This document shows positions 8,443 through 17,224 of a DNA stretch of 48,305 bases, piece after piece; position 1 is the first letter of the stretch; each line of letters begins with the position of its first letter. The position numbers were made by a program, and so were the translations under genes. This DNA is from DAOQTX01 sp035340715. GTDB lineage: Bacteria; Bacteroidota; Bacteroidia; AKYH767-A; OLB10. Location of the stretch: the NCBI GenBank assembly GCA_035340715.1, contig DAOQTX010000014.1:1-48305 (forward strand), in the 5' to 3' direction. The notes beneath the pieces were generated by a model that saw nothing but the letters and a program-made list of their open reading frames with translations, had not been told where the DNA came from and ran no database searches.

Positions 8443-9762
8443 TTAATATCTATAATACTCAGGTTTGTAAGGGCCTTTTACTGTAACCCCTATGTAGTCC
8501 GCCTGATCTTTACTGAGTTCATCCAACTCAACACCAATTTTAGCTAAGTGTAAACGTGCTACCTTTTCATCTAAGTGTTTTGGTAATGTGTACACTTTGT
8601 TTTCGTATTGATCAACATTTTTCCAAAGTTCTATTTGTGCCAATGTTTGGTTGGTAAATGAATTAGACATTACAAATGATGGATGTCCCATAGCACAACC
8701 TAGATTTACCAAACGACCTTCAGCCAATATGATAATGTCTTTTCCATTAACATTGTATTTATCAACTTGATCTTTGATGGTATCTTTAGATTTTCCATGA
8801 TTTGAATTTAACCAAGCCATGTCGATCTCATTATCAAAATGCCCAATGTTACAAACAATGGCATTGTGTTTCATGTTAAGGAAATGACGATCAACAATTA
8901 TGTCTTTGTTACCAGTTGCAGTAACCACGATGTCTGCTTCGATAATCGCATCATCCATCTTCTTTACTTCATAACCTTCCATCGCTGCTTGTAATGCACA
9001 AATGGGATCAATCTCCGTAACCAGTACACGAACTCCAGAATTTCTCAACGACTCAGCAGATCCTTTGCCTACATCACCGAAACCGGCAACAACGGCTACT
9101 TTGCCAGCCATCATTACATCTGTGGCTCTTCTGATGGCATCTACTAATGACTCACGGCAACCATACTTGTTATCAAATTTACTTTTTGTAACACTATCGT
9201 TTACGTTTATGGCAGGAATAGGTAAGGTACCTTTTGCCATTCTTTCATACAATCGGTGAACCCCTGTTGTAGTCTCTTCTGATAATCCTTTAATGTTGGG
9301 TATCAACTCAGGATATTTATCAAAAACCATATTGGTTAAATCTCCACCATCATCCAATATCATGTTCAATGGTTTACGTTCTTCGTCAAAAAACAGGGTT
9401 TGTTCTATACACCAGTCAAATTCTTCATTTGACATTCCTTTCCACGCATAAACTGAAATGCCTTTAGCTGCAATGGCAGCAGCAGCATGATCCTGTGTGG
9501 AGAATATATTACAAGAAGACCAGGTAACATCAGCGCCTAATTCAACTAATGTTTCAATCAATACAGCGGTTTGGATCGTCATATGGAGGCATCCCGCTAT
9601 GCGAGCACCCTTAAGAGGTTTTGAGGCTCCAAATTCTTCTCTCAATGACATTAATCCGGGCATTTCCGCCTCAGCTAATGTTATTTCTTTTCTTCCCCAT
9701 TCGGCCAATCCGATGTCTTTTACCTTGTATTTCACGAAATTCGATGTTTTGGTTTGTTGCAT
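8443..9762 (-). CDS. ahcY: Adenosylhomocysteinase (S-adenosyl-L-homocysteine hydrolase)
   Basis: The enzyme reversibly hydrolyses S-adenosylhomocysteine to adenosine and homocysteine, which relieves product inhibition of methyltransferases. The 439-residue length is normal for the family. Visible marks are GCLHMTIQTAVLIETL near the N-terminus, the NAD-binding loop VAGFGDVGKGSAESLR, NDSVTKSKFDNKYG (with the lysine and aspartate of the active site), and the C-terminal PYKPEYYRY that contributes to the neighbouring subunit's NAD site. The enzyme is a cytosolic tetramer in the family. It is monocistronic: a bidirectional terminator lies downstream and a TACCTTTG box lies just upstream. No SAH riboswitch was seen in the short leader. 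Confidence 0.98.
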   Translation of the reverse strand: MQQTKTSNFVKYKVKDIGLAEWGRKEITLAEAEMPGLMSLREEFGASKPLKGARIAGCLHMTIQTAVLIETLVELGADVTWSSCNIFSTQDHAAAAIAAKGISVYAWKGMSNEEFDWCIEQTLFFDEERKPLNMILDDGGDLTNMVFDKYPELIPNIKGLSEETTTGVHRLYERMAKGTLPIPAINVNDSVTKSKFDNKYGCRESLVDAIRRATDVMMAGKVAVVAGFGDVGKGSAESLRNSGVRVLVTEIDPICALQAAMEGYEVKKMDDAIIEADIVVTATGNKDIIVDRHFLNMKHNAIVCNIGHFDNEIDMAWLNSNHGKSKDTIKDQVDKYNVNGKDIIILAEGRLVNLGCAMGHPSFVMSNSFTNQTLAQIELWKNVDQYENKVYTLPKHLDEKVARLHLAKIGVELDELSKDQADYIGVTVKGPYKPEYYRY

Positions 9763-9778
9763 AGTTTAAAATTTTTTG

Positions 9779-9786
9779 CAAAGGTA
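9779..9786 (-). promoter_or_regulatory. Bacteroidota -7 box for ahcY
   Basis: TACCTTTG on the minus strand matches TAnnTTTG and is followed by CA. It predicts a leader of roughly 10 nt before the ahcY start. No clear -33 TTTG is visible. Confidence 0.55.
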
Positions 9787-9916
9787 CAACTTAGCTTTTT
9801 AATAGTAAATACGAATCTGTAACAAGGTATTTCTTCTTTAGTTTTCTTTTTCTTACTTCGAGCTAATTGATTGCTATTACATTTTTATGGATATTTGAAG
9901 AGATCAGATAAGAAGT

Positions 9917-10693
9917 ATGTCATCATTTATTACCAACCAAGGAACCAAATTGAAGTCATCAATATTAAGTCATATTGAATCGACATCACAGAAAGGAGCT
10001 AAGATGTTGAGTGTATTGGTCGACCCTGATAAAATTAGTCAGAGTCAATTGGGGCAATTGGCTAAAAAAGCAAATGATTCAAATGTCGATTTCATATTCA
10101 TAGGTGGAAGTTTATTAATAAACGACCAATTTAAAAATGCCGTTCAAACTCTTCGGCAGGAGAGTGAAATTCCATTGGTGATTTTTCCTGGGAATACATT
10201 ACAAATAGATGAAGTAGCTGATGCCATTCTTTTTTTGTCTTTGATATCTGGGCGGAATGCCGAATTACTGATAGGGAATCATGTAGTAGCAGCTCCTATG
10301 TTGAAGCATAAAAAAATTGAAGTTATTCCAACCGGTTACATGTTAATTGATGGAGGCGTTCAAACCACGGTGCAGTACATGAGTAATACATCACCCATAC
10401 CTGCTCATAAATCGGATATAGCTGTTTGCACAGCAATGGCCGGTCAAATGCTTGGTCTTCGTTTGATTTTTATGGATGCAGGAAGTGGCGCAACAAATCC
10501 GGTATCAGCCGATATGATCAAAGAAGTAAAGTCCTCATTAAAAATACCGCTTATAGTTGGTGGAGGAATTAGAAATCCAGAACAAGCCTATAACAATTGC
10601 AAAGCAGGTGCAGATGTTTTAGTAGTGGGTAATGCCATTGAAAAAGATCCATCTTTGATTAAAGAAATGGCAGCTGCTGTACATGCGGTTTAA
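9917..10693 (+). CDS. Geranylgeranylglyceryl phosphate synthase family protein (PcrB/GGGPS)
   Basis: The family enzyme joins a polyprenyl diphosphate to sn-glycerol-1-phosphate, forming an ether lipid precursor of the type used in archaeal membranes. The 258-residue TIM barrel shows VDPDK near the N-terminus, FIGGS, FPGN, the YMLIDGG loop, the GSGATNPV segment and the phosphate-binding VVGGGIRNPEQA and VVGNAIE loops. Bacteroidota homologues form the group II branch and have been shown to use geranylgeranyl diphosphate; that substrate is inferred here. The gene diverges from ahcY and its 3' end overlaps the convergent AraC gene by 4 nt. The physiological end product in bacteria is not settled. 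Confidence 0.92.
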   Translation: MSSFITNQGTKLKSSILSHIESTSQKGAKMLSVLVDPDKISQSQLGQLAKKANDSNVDFIFIGGSLLINDQFKNAVQTLRQESEIPLVIFPGNTLQIDEVADAILFLSLISGRNAELLIGNHVVAAPMLKHKKIEVIPTGYMLIDGGVQTTVQYMSNTSPIPAHKSDIAVCTAMAGQMLGLRLIFMDAGSGATNPVSADMIKEVKSSLKIPLIVGGGIRNPEQAYNNCKAGADVLVVGNAIEKDPSLIKEMAAAVHAV

Positions 10694-11625
10694 ACAACAG
10701 TATTATTTCTTTGTCGCACTTGATTGGCTTTCTCTCCAAACTTTATTTTAAATCTTCTGCTAAAATATGCAGGATCTTTGAACCCTACTAAATGTGCAAT
10801 TTCCTGAACATTATCATTAGTTGTTTTCAACAGATGGTAAGCTCGTTCCAATCGCTGGTTTTCAATATACTCTTGAAGATTTTGGCCGGTTAATGTTTTG
10901 AAAAATTGCCCTACATAATCTTTAGATACATACGCCAATGACGCTACAGATTTATTGCTCAAATCTTTATCTAAATTATCTTGGATGTATTGAATCATGT
11001 TCACCAGTCTTCTGTCGAGTAGAAAATCCAATTTGTTTAGATTCTTTTTGAGTTCAGGCGTATCGTAAATCACTCTACAAATTTGTATCACCAAATCATG
11101 ACACAAACAATGCATTCGTGAATTCTTTCCAACATAATCATTGTCCATCTCCATCAAAAGTTTTTTTATGATCAAGTTGAGATGTTCATTTTGAGGTAAG
11201 ATAAAACAGGGCAATTCGATGATATTAAAAAATGGAATTGCGCCATAAATTAGAACATCAAACCCTATGATGCTGAATACATCATCATCCTTTGAAGGTT
11301 GATAATTGCCTGCTACCGGTAATAAGTATTTTTCTCTTTGTTCTGCTGAAACAAAACCACCCCGATCCAGAGAAACTAAACTAGGTCCTTGTCCATGTTG
11401 AAAATAAATTTCTTGTCCGGAAGGAGCAAAATAATATCCTCCTTCCTCTATTTTAACATGATTTTTTTGAAAGAAAAAATCACCTTTTTCAACGTGAAGA
11501 AAAATGTTTTTTTGATCAATGCTACCTCTAAGCTCAACTGGGTTGATCACCTTTCGGTGAGAAATTCTATAAAATTTTACCTCTAAGGAGTCGATGATTC
11601 GATTGAAGTTATTAAGATTGCTCAT
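10690..11625 (-). CDS. AraC-family transcriptional regulator
   Basis: The 311-residue protein has an N-terminal sensing domain of about 200 residues and a C-terminal AraC/XylS double helix-turn-helix (about 205-305). The latter shows KSVASLAYVSKDYVGQFFK, a TGQNLQEYIENQRLERA stretch and the second HTH hallmark VQEIAHLVGFKDPAYFSRRFK. The N-terminal half has a cupin-like run (FLHVEKGDFFFQ, YYFAPSGQEIYF) but no recognised ligand site. It is transcribed divergently from pnuC (84 bp apart) and could control it or itself; nothing in the sequence proves this. It ends in a 4-nt convergent overlap with the GGGP synthase gene. Confidence 0.9.
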   Translation of the reverse strand: MSNLNNFNRIIDSLEVKFYRISHRKVINPVELRGSIDQKNIFLHVEKGDFFFQKNHVKIEEGGYYFAPSGQEIYFQHGQGPSLVSLDRGGFVSAEQREKYLLPVAGNYQPSKDDDVFSIIGFDVLIYGAIPFFNIIELPCFILPQNEHLNLIIKKLLMEMDNDYVGKNSRMHCLCHDLVIQICRVIYDTPELKKNLNKLDFLLDRRLVNMIQYIQDNLDKDLSNKSVASLAYVSKDYVGQFFKTLTGQNLQEYIENQRLERAYHLLKTTNDNVQEIAHLVGFKDPAYFSRRFKIKFGEKANQVRQRNNTVV

Positions 11626-11709
11626 TCTTTGGTTTTGGAAAGCGATGCAAATAACATTTAAAAATATGAAAATTTCAAGAATTGATTTGCAATTTACGAT
11701 GGACTATAT

Positions 11710-12309
11710 ATGACTGTTTTGGAAATTATCGGATTTGTTTTTGGAATTGCAGGGGTTTGGTTGACGATCATTCAGAACAAGCTATGCTTCGCTGTAGGCC
11801 TTGTAAATGTTAGTATTTCAGCCTATTTGTTTTTTCACCAGCAACTCTATAATGATGTGATTCAACAGTTTGTTTATATGGCACTTTTGACCTATGGATG
11901 GTTCAATTGGGTAAAAAATGAACCTGAAAAAAAGTTGGATAAATCGAATGTGAAACAGAAAGAATCACTACAAGTTAGTACGGAATCTACTCTTAATTTG
12001 TTCGGATTGTTTCTTTTGGTAGTGATATACACTCTGATTACCGGTTATGTATTTAAGACCTATACCGATGCACGTATTCCATATATTGACGCTGCTGCAA
12101 GTGCGATTTGTTTTGTAGCTCAGTATTTAATAGCAAAGAAGAAAATAGAAAACTGGTTCTTATGGATGTTTGTAAATGTTGTTTACATCATTATTTACTT
12201 AAATATGAATCTGTATTTGTATGCATTGTTATTTGCAGTGTATTTCGTTTTAGCAATAAAAGGTTATTTCGATTGGAAAAAATCGATGAAGCAAATTGCG
12301 TATGAGTAA
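11710..12309 (+). CDS. PnuC-family vitamin transporter (nicotinamide riboside or thiamine)
   Basis: The 199-residue protein has about seven hydrophobic segments with the PnuC layout: an N-terminal IGFVFGIAGVWLTIIQN, a WFNWVKNEPEKK loop after the third segment, and a C-terminal block with YIDAAASAICFVAQYLIAKK, ENWFLWMFVNV and FDWKK. PnuC carriers facilitate uptake of a vitamin that is then trapped by phosphorylation. The next gene, overlapping by 8 nt, is a NadR-like kinase, which favours nicotinamide riboside. The TPP-riboswitch receptor gene just downstream instead suggests the PnuT (thiamine) subgroup. The sequence alone does not decide. The start is an ATG 84 bp from the divergent AraC gene. 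Confidence 0.88.
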   Translation: MTVLEIIGFVFGIAGVWLTIIQNKLCFAVGLVNVSISAYLFFHQQLYNDVIQQFVYMALLTYGWFNWVKNEPEKKLDKSNVKQKESLQVSTESTLNLFGLFLLVVIYTLITGYVFKTYTDARIPYIDAAASAICFVAQYLIAKKKIENWFLWMFVNVVYIIIYLNMNLYLYALLFAVYFVLAIKGYFDWKKSMKQIAYE

Positions 12310-12814
12310 GTTTGCAATATTAGGTCCTGAAAGTACCGGGAAAACAGTATTGGCAGAGGCGCTTAGCAAGTATCTGAATGCACAGCTAGTGCCAGAATAT
12401 GCTCGCGAGTATTTAACCCATTTTAACAGACCTTATACCGTAAACGACCTTGAGAACATTACAGCAAAGCAAATAGAATTAATGTCAACCCTATTGAAGA
12501 AAAATGAACAGATTATTTTCGATACAGAGCTTATAAACCTTCAAGTGTGGTTTGAACTTAAATTCGAATTCAGTCCTTTGTATTTGAATAAGGCAATACA
12601 ATCGTTACGCCCCGATTTTTATCTATTGACATATCCCGATATTGAATGGCATTCAGATCCCTTACGTGAAAATCAATTCAACCGCGAACATTTGTTTGAC
12701 CTATATAAAGAAAAGCTTTGCCACTATTCCTTTGATTATGGAATTGTAAAAGGAAAAGGGGAAGAGAGGTTAAATTCTGCCATAAAACAAATAGAAAATT
12801 TTGCAGGCCTATAA
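12302..12814 (+). CDS. NadR-like AAA nucleoside kinase
   Basis: The 170-residue P-loop kinase resembles the ribosylnicotinamide kinase domain of NadR: Walker A GPESTGKT (about 8-15), PEYAREY (about 33-39), a long helical segment, FDTELINLQVW with the Walker B-like aspartate, and YLLTYPDIEWHSDPLREN near the lid. It has neither the HTH nor the nucleotidyltransferase domain of full NadR. ATG 12302 is chosen over an upstream TTG because it gives the ATGAGTAA overlap with pnuC and the usual MSKFAILG start. The likely role is to phosphorylate the vitamin brought in by PnuC and so trap it; nicotinamide riboside is the default substrate, with thiamine an alternative given the context. Confidence 0.85.
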   Translation: MSKFAILGPESTGKTVLAEALSKYLNAQLVPEYAREYLTHFNRPYTVNDLENITAKQIELMSTLLKKNEQIIFDTELINLQVWFELKFEFSPLYLNKAIQSLRPDFYLLTYPDIEWHSDPLRENQFNREHLFDLYKEKLCHYSFDYGIVKGKGEERLNSAIKQIENFAGL

Positions 12815-12831
12815 TATTATTTATAATTTTG
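12800..12831 (+). promoter_or_regulatory. Promoter of the TPP-riboswitch receptor gene
   Basis: A TTTG (12800-12803) lies 20 bp before TAATTTTG (12824-12831), matching the Bacteroidota -33/-7 consensus. The predicted start, about 12837, falls right at the first base of the riboswitch. The -33 box lies inside the end of the kinase gene. Confidence 0.7.
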
Positions 12832-12837
12832 TCTGGT

Positions 12838-12912
12838 CTGAAGGGGTGCCCAAATGGGCTGAGATTATACCCGTTGAACCTGTCAAGATAATGCTTGCGT
12901 AGGGATTTACAG
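12838..12912 (+). ncRNA. TPP (THI-box) riboswitch
   Basis: The conserved thi-box elements occur in order: GGGGTGCC (12843-12850), GGCTGAGA (12857-12864), ACCC, GAACCTG (12876-12882), a short AATGCTTGCGTAGGGA block, and a closing P1 strand ending in CAG that pairs with CTG at 12838. It lies in the leader of the TonB-dependent receptor, 46 nt before its ATG. No strong intrinsic terminator is seen between the aptamer and the ATG, so control at translation initiation is more likely, with the receptor repressed when thiamine pyrophosphate is abundant. Confidence 0.95.
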
Positions 12913-12957
12913 CGTAACAATTTCATTAAGCTTCTGAAGATTAATAAATATTTACGC

Positions 12958-15324
12958 ATGAAAAAATTTATGTTTATCTTTCTGGCAGTACTCTTTAGTA
13001 ATAATGCATTTGCTCAATCTTCAATTCAAGGAAAAATAATTGATGCTGCTACTAAGCAAGCTTTAATGGGCGCAACAATAGAATGGGTGGGAACGCATTT
13101 GGTAAAAGTGAGTGATGCAAATGGTTGGTTCGAATTTTCAAATCTAAAACAAGATCATATTGTGCTTCATGTACGATATATGGGATACAAACCTCTTAGC
13201 ATTCAATTGCAAAACTCTGAGAAGGTAAAGGAAATATTTTTGGAGAGAGATATTATTCAGACTAGTGAAATAGCTATCGTGGCCAATCGTTTTTCAAGTA
13301 ACAATGTTGTTGCGCAGCATGTGATAAAACATGATGAAATAGAGAGTAATGATTATGGGAAAGATGTTCCGTATCTTTTAGAGCAAACCCCATCGGTGGT
13401 TAGTAGCAGCGATGGAGGAACAGGAGTAGGTTATACATCCATTCGAATGAGAGGAAGTGACGCTAGCCGAATTAACGTTACAATAAATGGAGTTCCACTC
13501 AACGATGCCGAATCGCAATTAGTTTACTGGGTTGACTTACCTGATTTCTTAAGTTCAACAGACAATATTCAAATACAAAGAGGATTGGGAACCTCCTCTA
13601 ATGGGGCAGGTGCATTTGGTGGAAGTATAAATTTAGAAACCAATAAAATTAAATTAGAGCCATTTGTTAATACTACTATTGGCTATGGTTCATTTAATAC
13701 ACAGAAATATAACCTTTCGTTTGGCTCAGGTTTGATCAAGAGTAAATTTTTAGTTGATGCAAGAGCTTCTATGATTCTATCCGATGGATATGTTGATCGC
13801 TCTAGCTCCGATTTAAAATCCGCTATGGTCAATGCGACCTATTTTCTTAAAAAAGGCAGTATAAAAGCGAGTGTTTTTTCTGGGCATGAAATAACGTATC
13901 AAGCATGGAATGGTATTCCGGAATATTTGTTAAGCTCTAACCCAACATTCAATTCATTTACCTATAAAAATCAGGTCGATAATTATTTACAGAATCATTA
14001 TCATTTGGCTTATTCCTATATGCCTGATAATGGCTTTTCACTTAATGTAACCGGTCATTTTACCAAAGGCAAAGGTTTTTATGAAGAGTATAAGACTAAC
14101 CAAAGTCTGAGTGATTATTCAATTGATGAAATAATTTTATCTGGTGATACGATTCGTAGTTCGGATTTAATCAGAAGAAAATGGCTGGATAATGATTTTG
14201 GTGGTATTGTTTTTTCAATCAATGACTCAAGGTCGGAACGATGGAAGTATAGTCTTGGAGGAGGCGCCAATAGCTATTTTGGAAAACACTTTGGAGAAGT
14301 TATATGGGCTCGTTATGCTTCAAACAGTGAAACAGAGCATGTGTATTATAAAAATGATGCTTTGAAAACGGACATTAATCTGTATTCAAAAATTGAGTAT
14401 CGATTAAGTAAGAAGGTTGGATTGTTTGCTGATATGCAGTATAGAACATTGCAGTATCGATACGATATACCTGATGCATATAATAAACTAAGTAAGAAAT
14501 CCGATCAACTGCATTTCTTAAACCCAAAAATTGGGTTTTGGTATTCTTGGAATGATTCATGGAGAAGTTCCGTGTTTGCAGGAATGGGCAACAAAGAACC
14601 CAACCGATCGGACTACGTGGATGTTGCGCCTGGCTTTGTACCGGTTCATGAATCGCTCTTGGATTTTGAGTGGATGACGTCCCTTACTAAATCAACTTTT
14701 AAGATTGAATTAAACATGTTTCACATGTTGTACAAAAATCAGTTGGTCCTTAATGGAAAGATTAACGATGTAGGTAATTATATACGAGAAAATATTGAAG
14801 ACAGTTATCGCCAAGGCTTTGAGCTTGCATTGGATTATCGTCTTCATAAAAAAGTATCAAGCAGTGTGAATGTTACATGGATGAACAGTAGTGTAAAAAG
14901 TTTTGCAGCATATGTTGATGACTATGATAATGGGGGACAATTGGTAGAGAATTATTCTAAAACCAGAATAGCATTCACACCGGATTTGATCAGCAATTTA
15001 AACTTGACCTATAATCCTATTAAAGACTTTGATGTTGTAGCTACATTCAAGTATGTTGGGAAACAATATTTGGATAATACCGAGAACAATTCAAGGGTTT
15101 TGGATGCCTATCAATATGTAAACGTATCGATGCGATATAAAATGAAGAATAAATCGGAGGAGGAGATTTCTTTGGGATTGACGGTGTATAATTTTCTTGA
15201 TGAAAGCTATGTAAGTAATGGGTATACTTTTTCATATATCTATGACCAATCCTATACTACAGAAAACTATTATTTCCCACAAGCTGGAAGACATTTTATG
15301 ATTCAATTGAAAGCAAAGATCTAA
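12958..15324 (+). CDS. TonB-dependent outer-membrane receptor, probable thiamine uptake
   Basis: The mature part follows a Sec signal peptide (residues 1-20, ending FAQ). It has a carboxypeptidase-regulatory-like beta domain (about 21-105, IQGKIIDAATKQALMGATI), a plug domain (about 120-235; RMRGSDASRINVTINGVPLNDAESQ, IQRGLGTSSNGAGAFGGSINLET) and a 22-strand-type barrel to the C-terminus. The 788-residue length is ordinary for the family. Such receptors move scarce ligands across the outer membrane using TonB-ExbBD energy. The TPP riboswitch in its leader identifies thiamine or a precursor as the probable cargo. ATG 12958 is chosen because the upstream in-frame TTG lies inside the riboswitch and would spoil the signal peptide. 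No SusD-like partner gene is adjacent. Confidence 0.93.
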   Translation: MKKFMFIFLAVLFSNNAFAQSSIQGKIIDAATKQALMGATIEWVGTHLVKVSDANGWFEFSNLKQDHIVLHVRYMGYKPLSIQLQNSEKVKEIFLERDIIQTSEIAIVANRFSSNNVVAQHVIKHDEIESNDYGKDVPYLLEQTPSVVSSSDGGTGVGYTSIRMRGSDASRINVTINGVPLNDAESQLVYWVDLPDFLSSTDNIQIQRGLGTSSNGAGAFGGSINLETNKIKLEPFVNTTIGYGSFNTQKYNLSFGSGLIKSKFLVDARASMILSDGYVDRSSSDLKSAMVNATYFLKKGSIKASVFSGHEITYQAWNGIPEYLLSSNPTFNSFTYKNQVDNYLQNHYHLAYSYMPDNGFSLNVTGHFTKGKGFYEEYKTNQSLSDYSIDEIILSGDTIRSSDLIRRKWLDNDFGGIVFSINDSRSERWKYSLGGGANSYFGKHFGEVIWARYASNSETEHVYYKNDALKTDINLYSKIEYRLSKKVGLFADMQYRTLQYRYDIPDAYNKLSKKSDQLHFLNPKIGFWYSWNDSWRSSVFAGMGNKEPNRSDYVDVAPGFVPVHESLLDFEWMTSLTKSTFKIELNMFHMLYKNQLVLNGKINDVGNYIRENIEDSYRQGFELALDYRLHKKVSSSVNVTWMNSSVKSFAAYVDDYDNGGQLVENYSKTRIAFTPDLISNLNLTYNPIKDFDVVATFKYVGKQYLDNTENNSRVLDAYQYVNVSMRYKMKNKSEEEISLGLTVYNFLDESYVSNGYTFSYIYDQSYTTENYYFPQAGRHFMIQLKAKI

Positions 15325-15359
15325 TAATGCTTACCTTCGCTTATTAATCTAATGAAAGT

Positions 15360-15929
15360 ATGAAAGTCTTAAAGTATGTTTTAATTGCGATTCTATTATT
15401 AGTTGCTGCATTTTTTTTAGTGGGAATCATCAATCCTAAAGTAGAATACAACGCAAGCATTGAAATCAATAAACCTTTAGAAGAAACATTTGAATTGTTT
15501 AATAACATTGATCACTTACAAGCATGGATACCTGAAGTGAAATCGGTAGAAGTAATGGAAGGTGAACCCCATGAAGCTGGAGCTAAATTAAGAATGACTG
15601 TTGAAAGTGAAGGGAATGCTGTTGTGCTAAATGAAACGGTTTTAGAATATGTTCCCAATCAAAAGGTAGTTTTGGATTTTGAAGCCGGTGCTATGTTGAA
15701 GACGAATTCGGTTCAATTTACTGCAAAAGGAGATCAGACCATCATTGAAGGAAGCTATGTATGCCGCGGTTCAAATATGTTTTATCGAAGCATGTTTCGT
15801 TTTTTTAAAGGCACATTTCAAACCATCGATCAAGGGTACTTAAATAATTTTAAAAAGTTTGCAGACAATCATATATCAGAACAATCTAATGAAATGTCTG
15901 TCGATACTACAAAATCGTTAATACAATAA
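15360..15929 (+). CDS. SRPBCC (START-like/polyketide cyclase) family protein with N-terminal membrane segment
   Basis: The 189-residue protein has one hydrophobic segment (about 3-24) followed by an SRPBCC fold: VEYNASIEINKPLEETFELFNNIDHLQAWIPEVKSVE at the start, then alternating strands and a final long helix with FKGTFQTIDQGYLNNFKKFA. Members bind hydrophobic ligands; no ligand can be assigned. The domain probably lies outside the inner membrane. A TACCTTCG box at 15332-15339, one base from the -7 consensus, lies about 20 bp before the ATG. It converges on the acyltransferase gene with 8 bp between stops. Confidence 0.8.
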   Translation: MKVLKYVLIAILLLVAAFFLVGIINPKVEYNASIEINKPLEETFELFNNIDHLQAWIPEVKSVEVMEGEPHEAGAKLRMTVESEGNAVVLNETVLEYVPNQKVVLDFEAGAMLKTNSVQFTAKGDQTIIEGSYVCRGSNMFYRSMFRFFKGTFQTIDQGYLNNFKKFADNHISEQSNEMSVDTTKSLIQ

Positions 15930-15937
15930 GATTTAAT

Positions 15938-17089
15938 TTAACTTCCACTTGTTTTAATAGTGGAGTATTTATCCTTTAGTTTGAGAAATTTCTTTTCAAA
16001 TTTCACATAACTCAATTTGCTGATCCATAAGGTTAGAATCAGGCTGATTATTCCCAAGATCAGAATACCTATTAAATTCTTAGTGTAGATATTTAAAGCT
16101 CGAGTACTTACATCTAGCAACGTGATTACAATAGGGTGGAGCAGATAAATTCCATAGGTGTATTTACCCCATCGATTAGCAAATTTAAAATGATGCAAAC
16201 TAAACATTGACACTGATTTTGTTAGCGATTGAGAAACAATAACCAATGCAAATGATATGGAAATAAAGATACGTCCCACAGCTTTACCATACTCGAAAGC
16301 AAATAACTCATCTTCATAAAGCATCAAGCTAAGCGATATTATTAGAAAGAGGCATAAATAATTTCCATTTGCTTTTTCAAACCAATTTCTAACGCGCGAA
16401 ATGTTATGAATGGTCAAGGCAAATAAAGCTCCAATCCCTAAATCAATCATAACAGAAAAAGTATGGAAGTATAAGATGGTATCATGATTGTGATGATGTA
16501 GTCTGAAAGCAATGGAAAGAAGAACCACCAGGCTAACTATTCCGGTCCAGAATTTTTTGGGAGTAAAAGCAAAAATTAAAGGCCAAAACAAATAAAACTG
16601 CTCTTCAATGGATACAGACCAAGTAATGTTTTGCGACATGGCAGCAAGACCTAAGCAGTTTTGATGAATATGGATGATGTCGAAATTGCTGAGAAAAAAT
16701 AAGTGATAGATTACATTCGATCCCAGTGGGTTGTTCATATCAAAAAGTTCTTTTATACCCGGATATATTCCAAAAGAAAATAGGACAACAAAAAAATACA
16801 AAGGCCAGATTCTGAGAATCCTTCTGATGTAGAAATTTTTTACTGAAATGGATGCGCTTACATTGTGTTCTAAAACCAATAGATAGGTGATGAGAAAACC
16901 AGACAAAACAAAAAAGATTGAAACACCCATTGGTCCATCGCTAAGTGTTAGTAAAAGTCTTTCGATGAAAGTGTCTTTTATGGGAAGAAATTCAAATGCG
17001 GGGCTTATGGCATGGCCAAGAAACACCATCAGTGCAGCAAAGAACCGAATGGTATCTAAATTTTTAAAATAAATCTTAGTGTCGGCCAT
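15938..17089 (-). CDS. Acyltransferase 3 (OafA/YrhL family) membrane protein
   Basis: The 383-residue polytopic protein has about ten hydrophobic segments. Family marks include the N-terminal NLDTIRFFAALMVFLGH with the catalytic-type histidine, FFVLSGFLITYLL, FYIRRILRIWPLYFF, the WSVSIEEQFYLFWPL segment and the C-terminal YGIYLLHPIVI. Family members transfer acyl groups to sugars of surface polysaccharides, lipids or peptidoglycan from the cytoplasmic or periplasmic face. No sugar-biosynthesis genes are adjacent, so the acceptor is unknown. It appears to be a single-gene unit. Confidence 0.92.
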   Translation of the reverse strand: MADTKIYFKNLDTIRFFAALMVFLGHAISPAFEFLPIKDTFIERLLLTLSDGPMGVSIFFVLSGFLITYLLVLEHNVSASISVKNFYIRRILRIWPLYFFVVLFSFGIYPGIKELFDMNNPLGSNVIYHLFFLSNFDIIHIHQNCLGLAAMSQNITWSVSIEEQFYLFWPLIFAFTPKKFWTGIVSLVVLLSIAFRLHHHNHDTILYFHTFSVMIDLGIGALFALTIHNISRVRNWFEKANGNYLCLFLIISLSLMLYEDELFAFEYGKAVGRIFISISFALVIVSQSLTKSVSMFSLHHFKFANRWGKYTYGIYLLHPIVITLLDVSTRALNIYTKNLIGILILGIISLILTLWISKLSYVKFEKKFLKLKDKYSTIKTSGS

Positions 17090-17197
17090 ACGAAATGATA
17101 AAGCGAAAATACCTTATTAGATGATACAAGAAATGATTAATTCAAGCCGATACTGTGTGATTGTTAGAAAAAAATAAGGTCATTGAAAAAAAGAAGA

Positions 17198-17224
17198 AAG
17201 CCCGCAAATGCGGGCTTATTTTTT
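17198..17224 (-). terminator. Terminator after the metal-binding-type lipoprotein
   Basis: The AAGCCCGC/GCGGGCTT stem (8 bp) with an AAAT loop at 17198-17217 is followed on the minus strand by a T-rich stretch. On the plus strand it also runs into a T tract, but no plus-strand gene lies immediately upstream. Confidence 0.75.

Noticed and set aside
9497..9769. Plus-strand frame antisense to the start of ahcY
   Set aside because: No family resemblance; it is the shadow of a highly conserved gene.
9763..9916. SAH riboswitch upstream of ahcY
   Set aside because: The predicted leader is about 10 nt and no matching conserved core was seen.
12895..12957. N-terminal extension of the TonB-dependent receptor from an in-frame TTG
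   Set aside because: The extension lies in the TPP riboswitch and would put 21 residues before a clean signal peptide that starts at ATG 12958.
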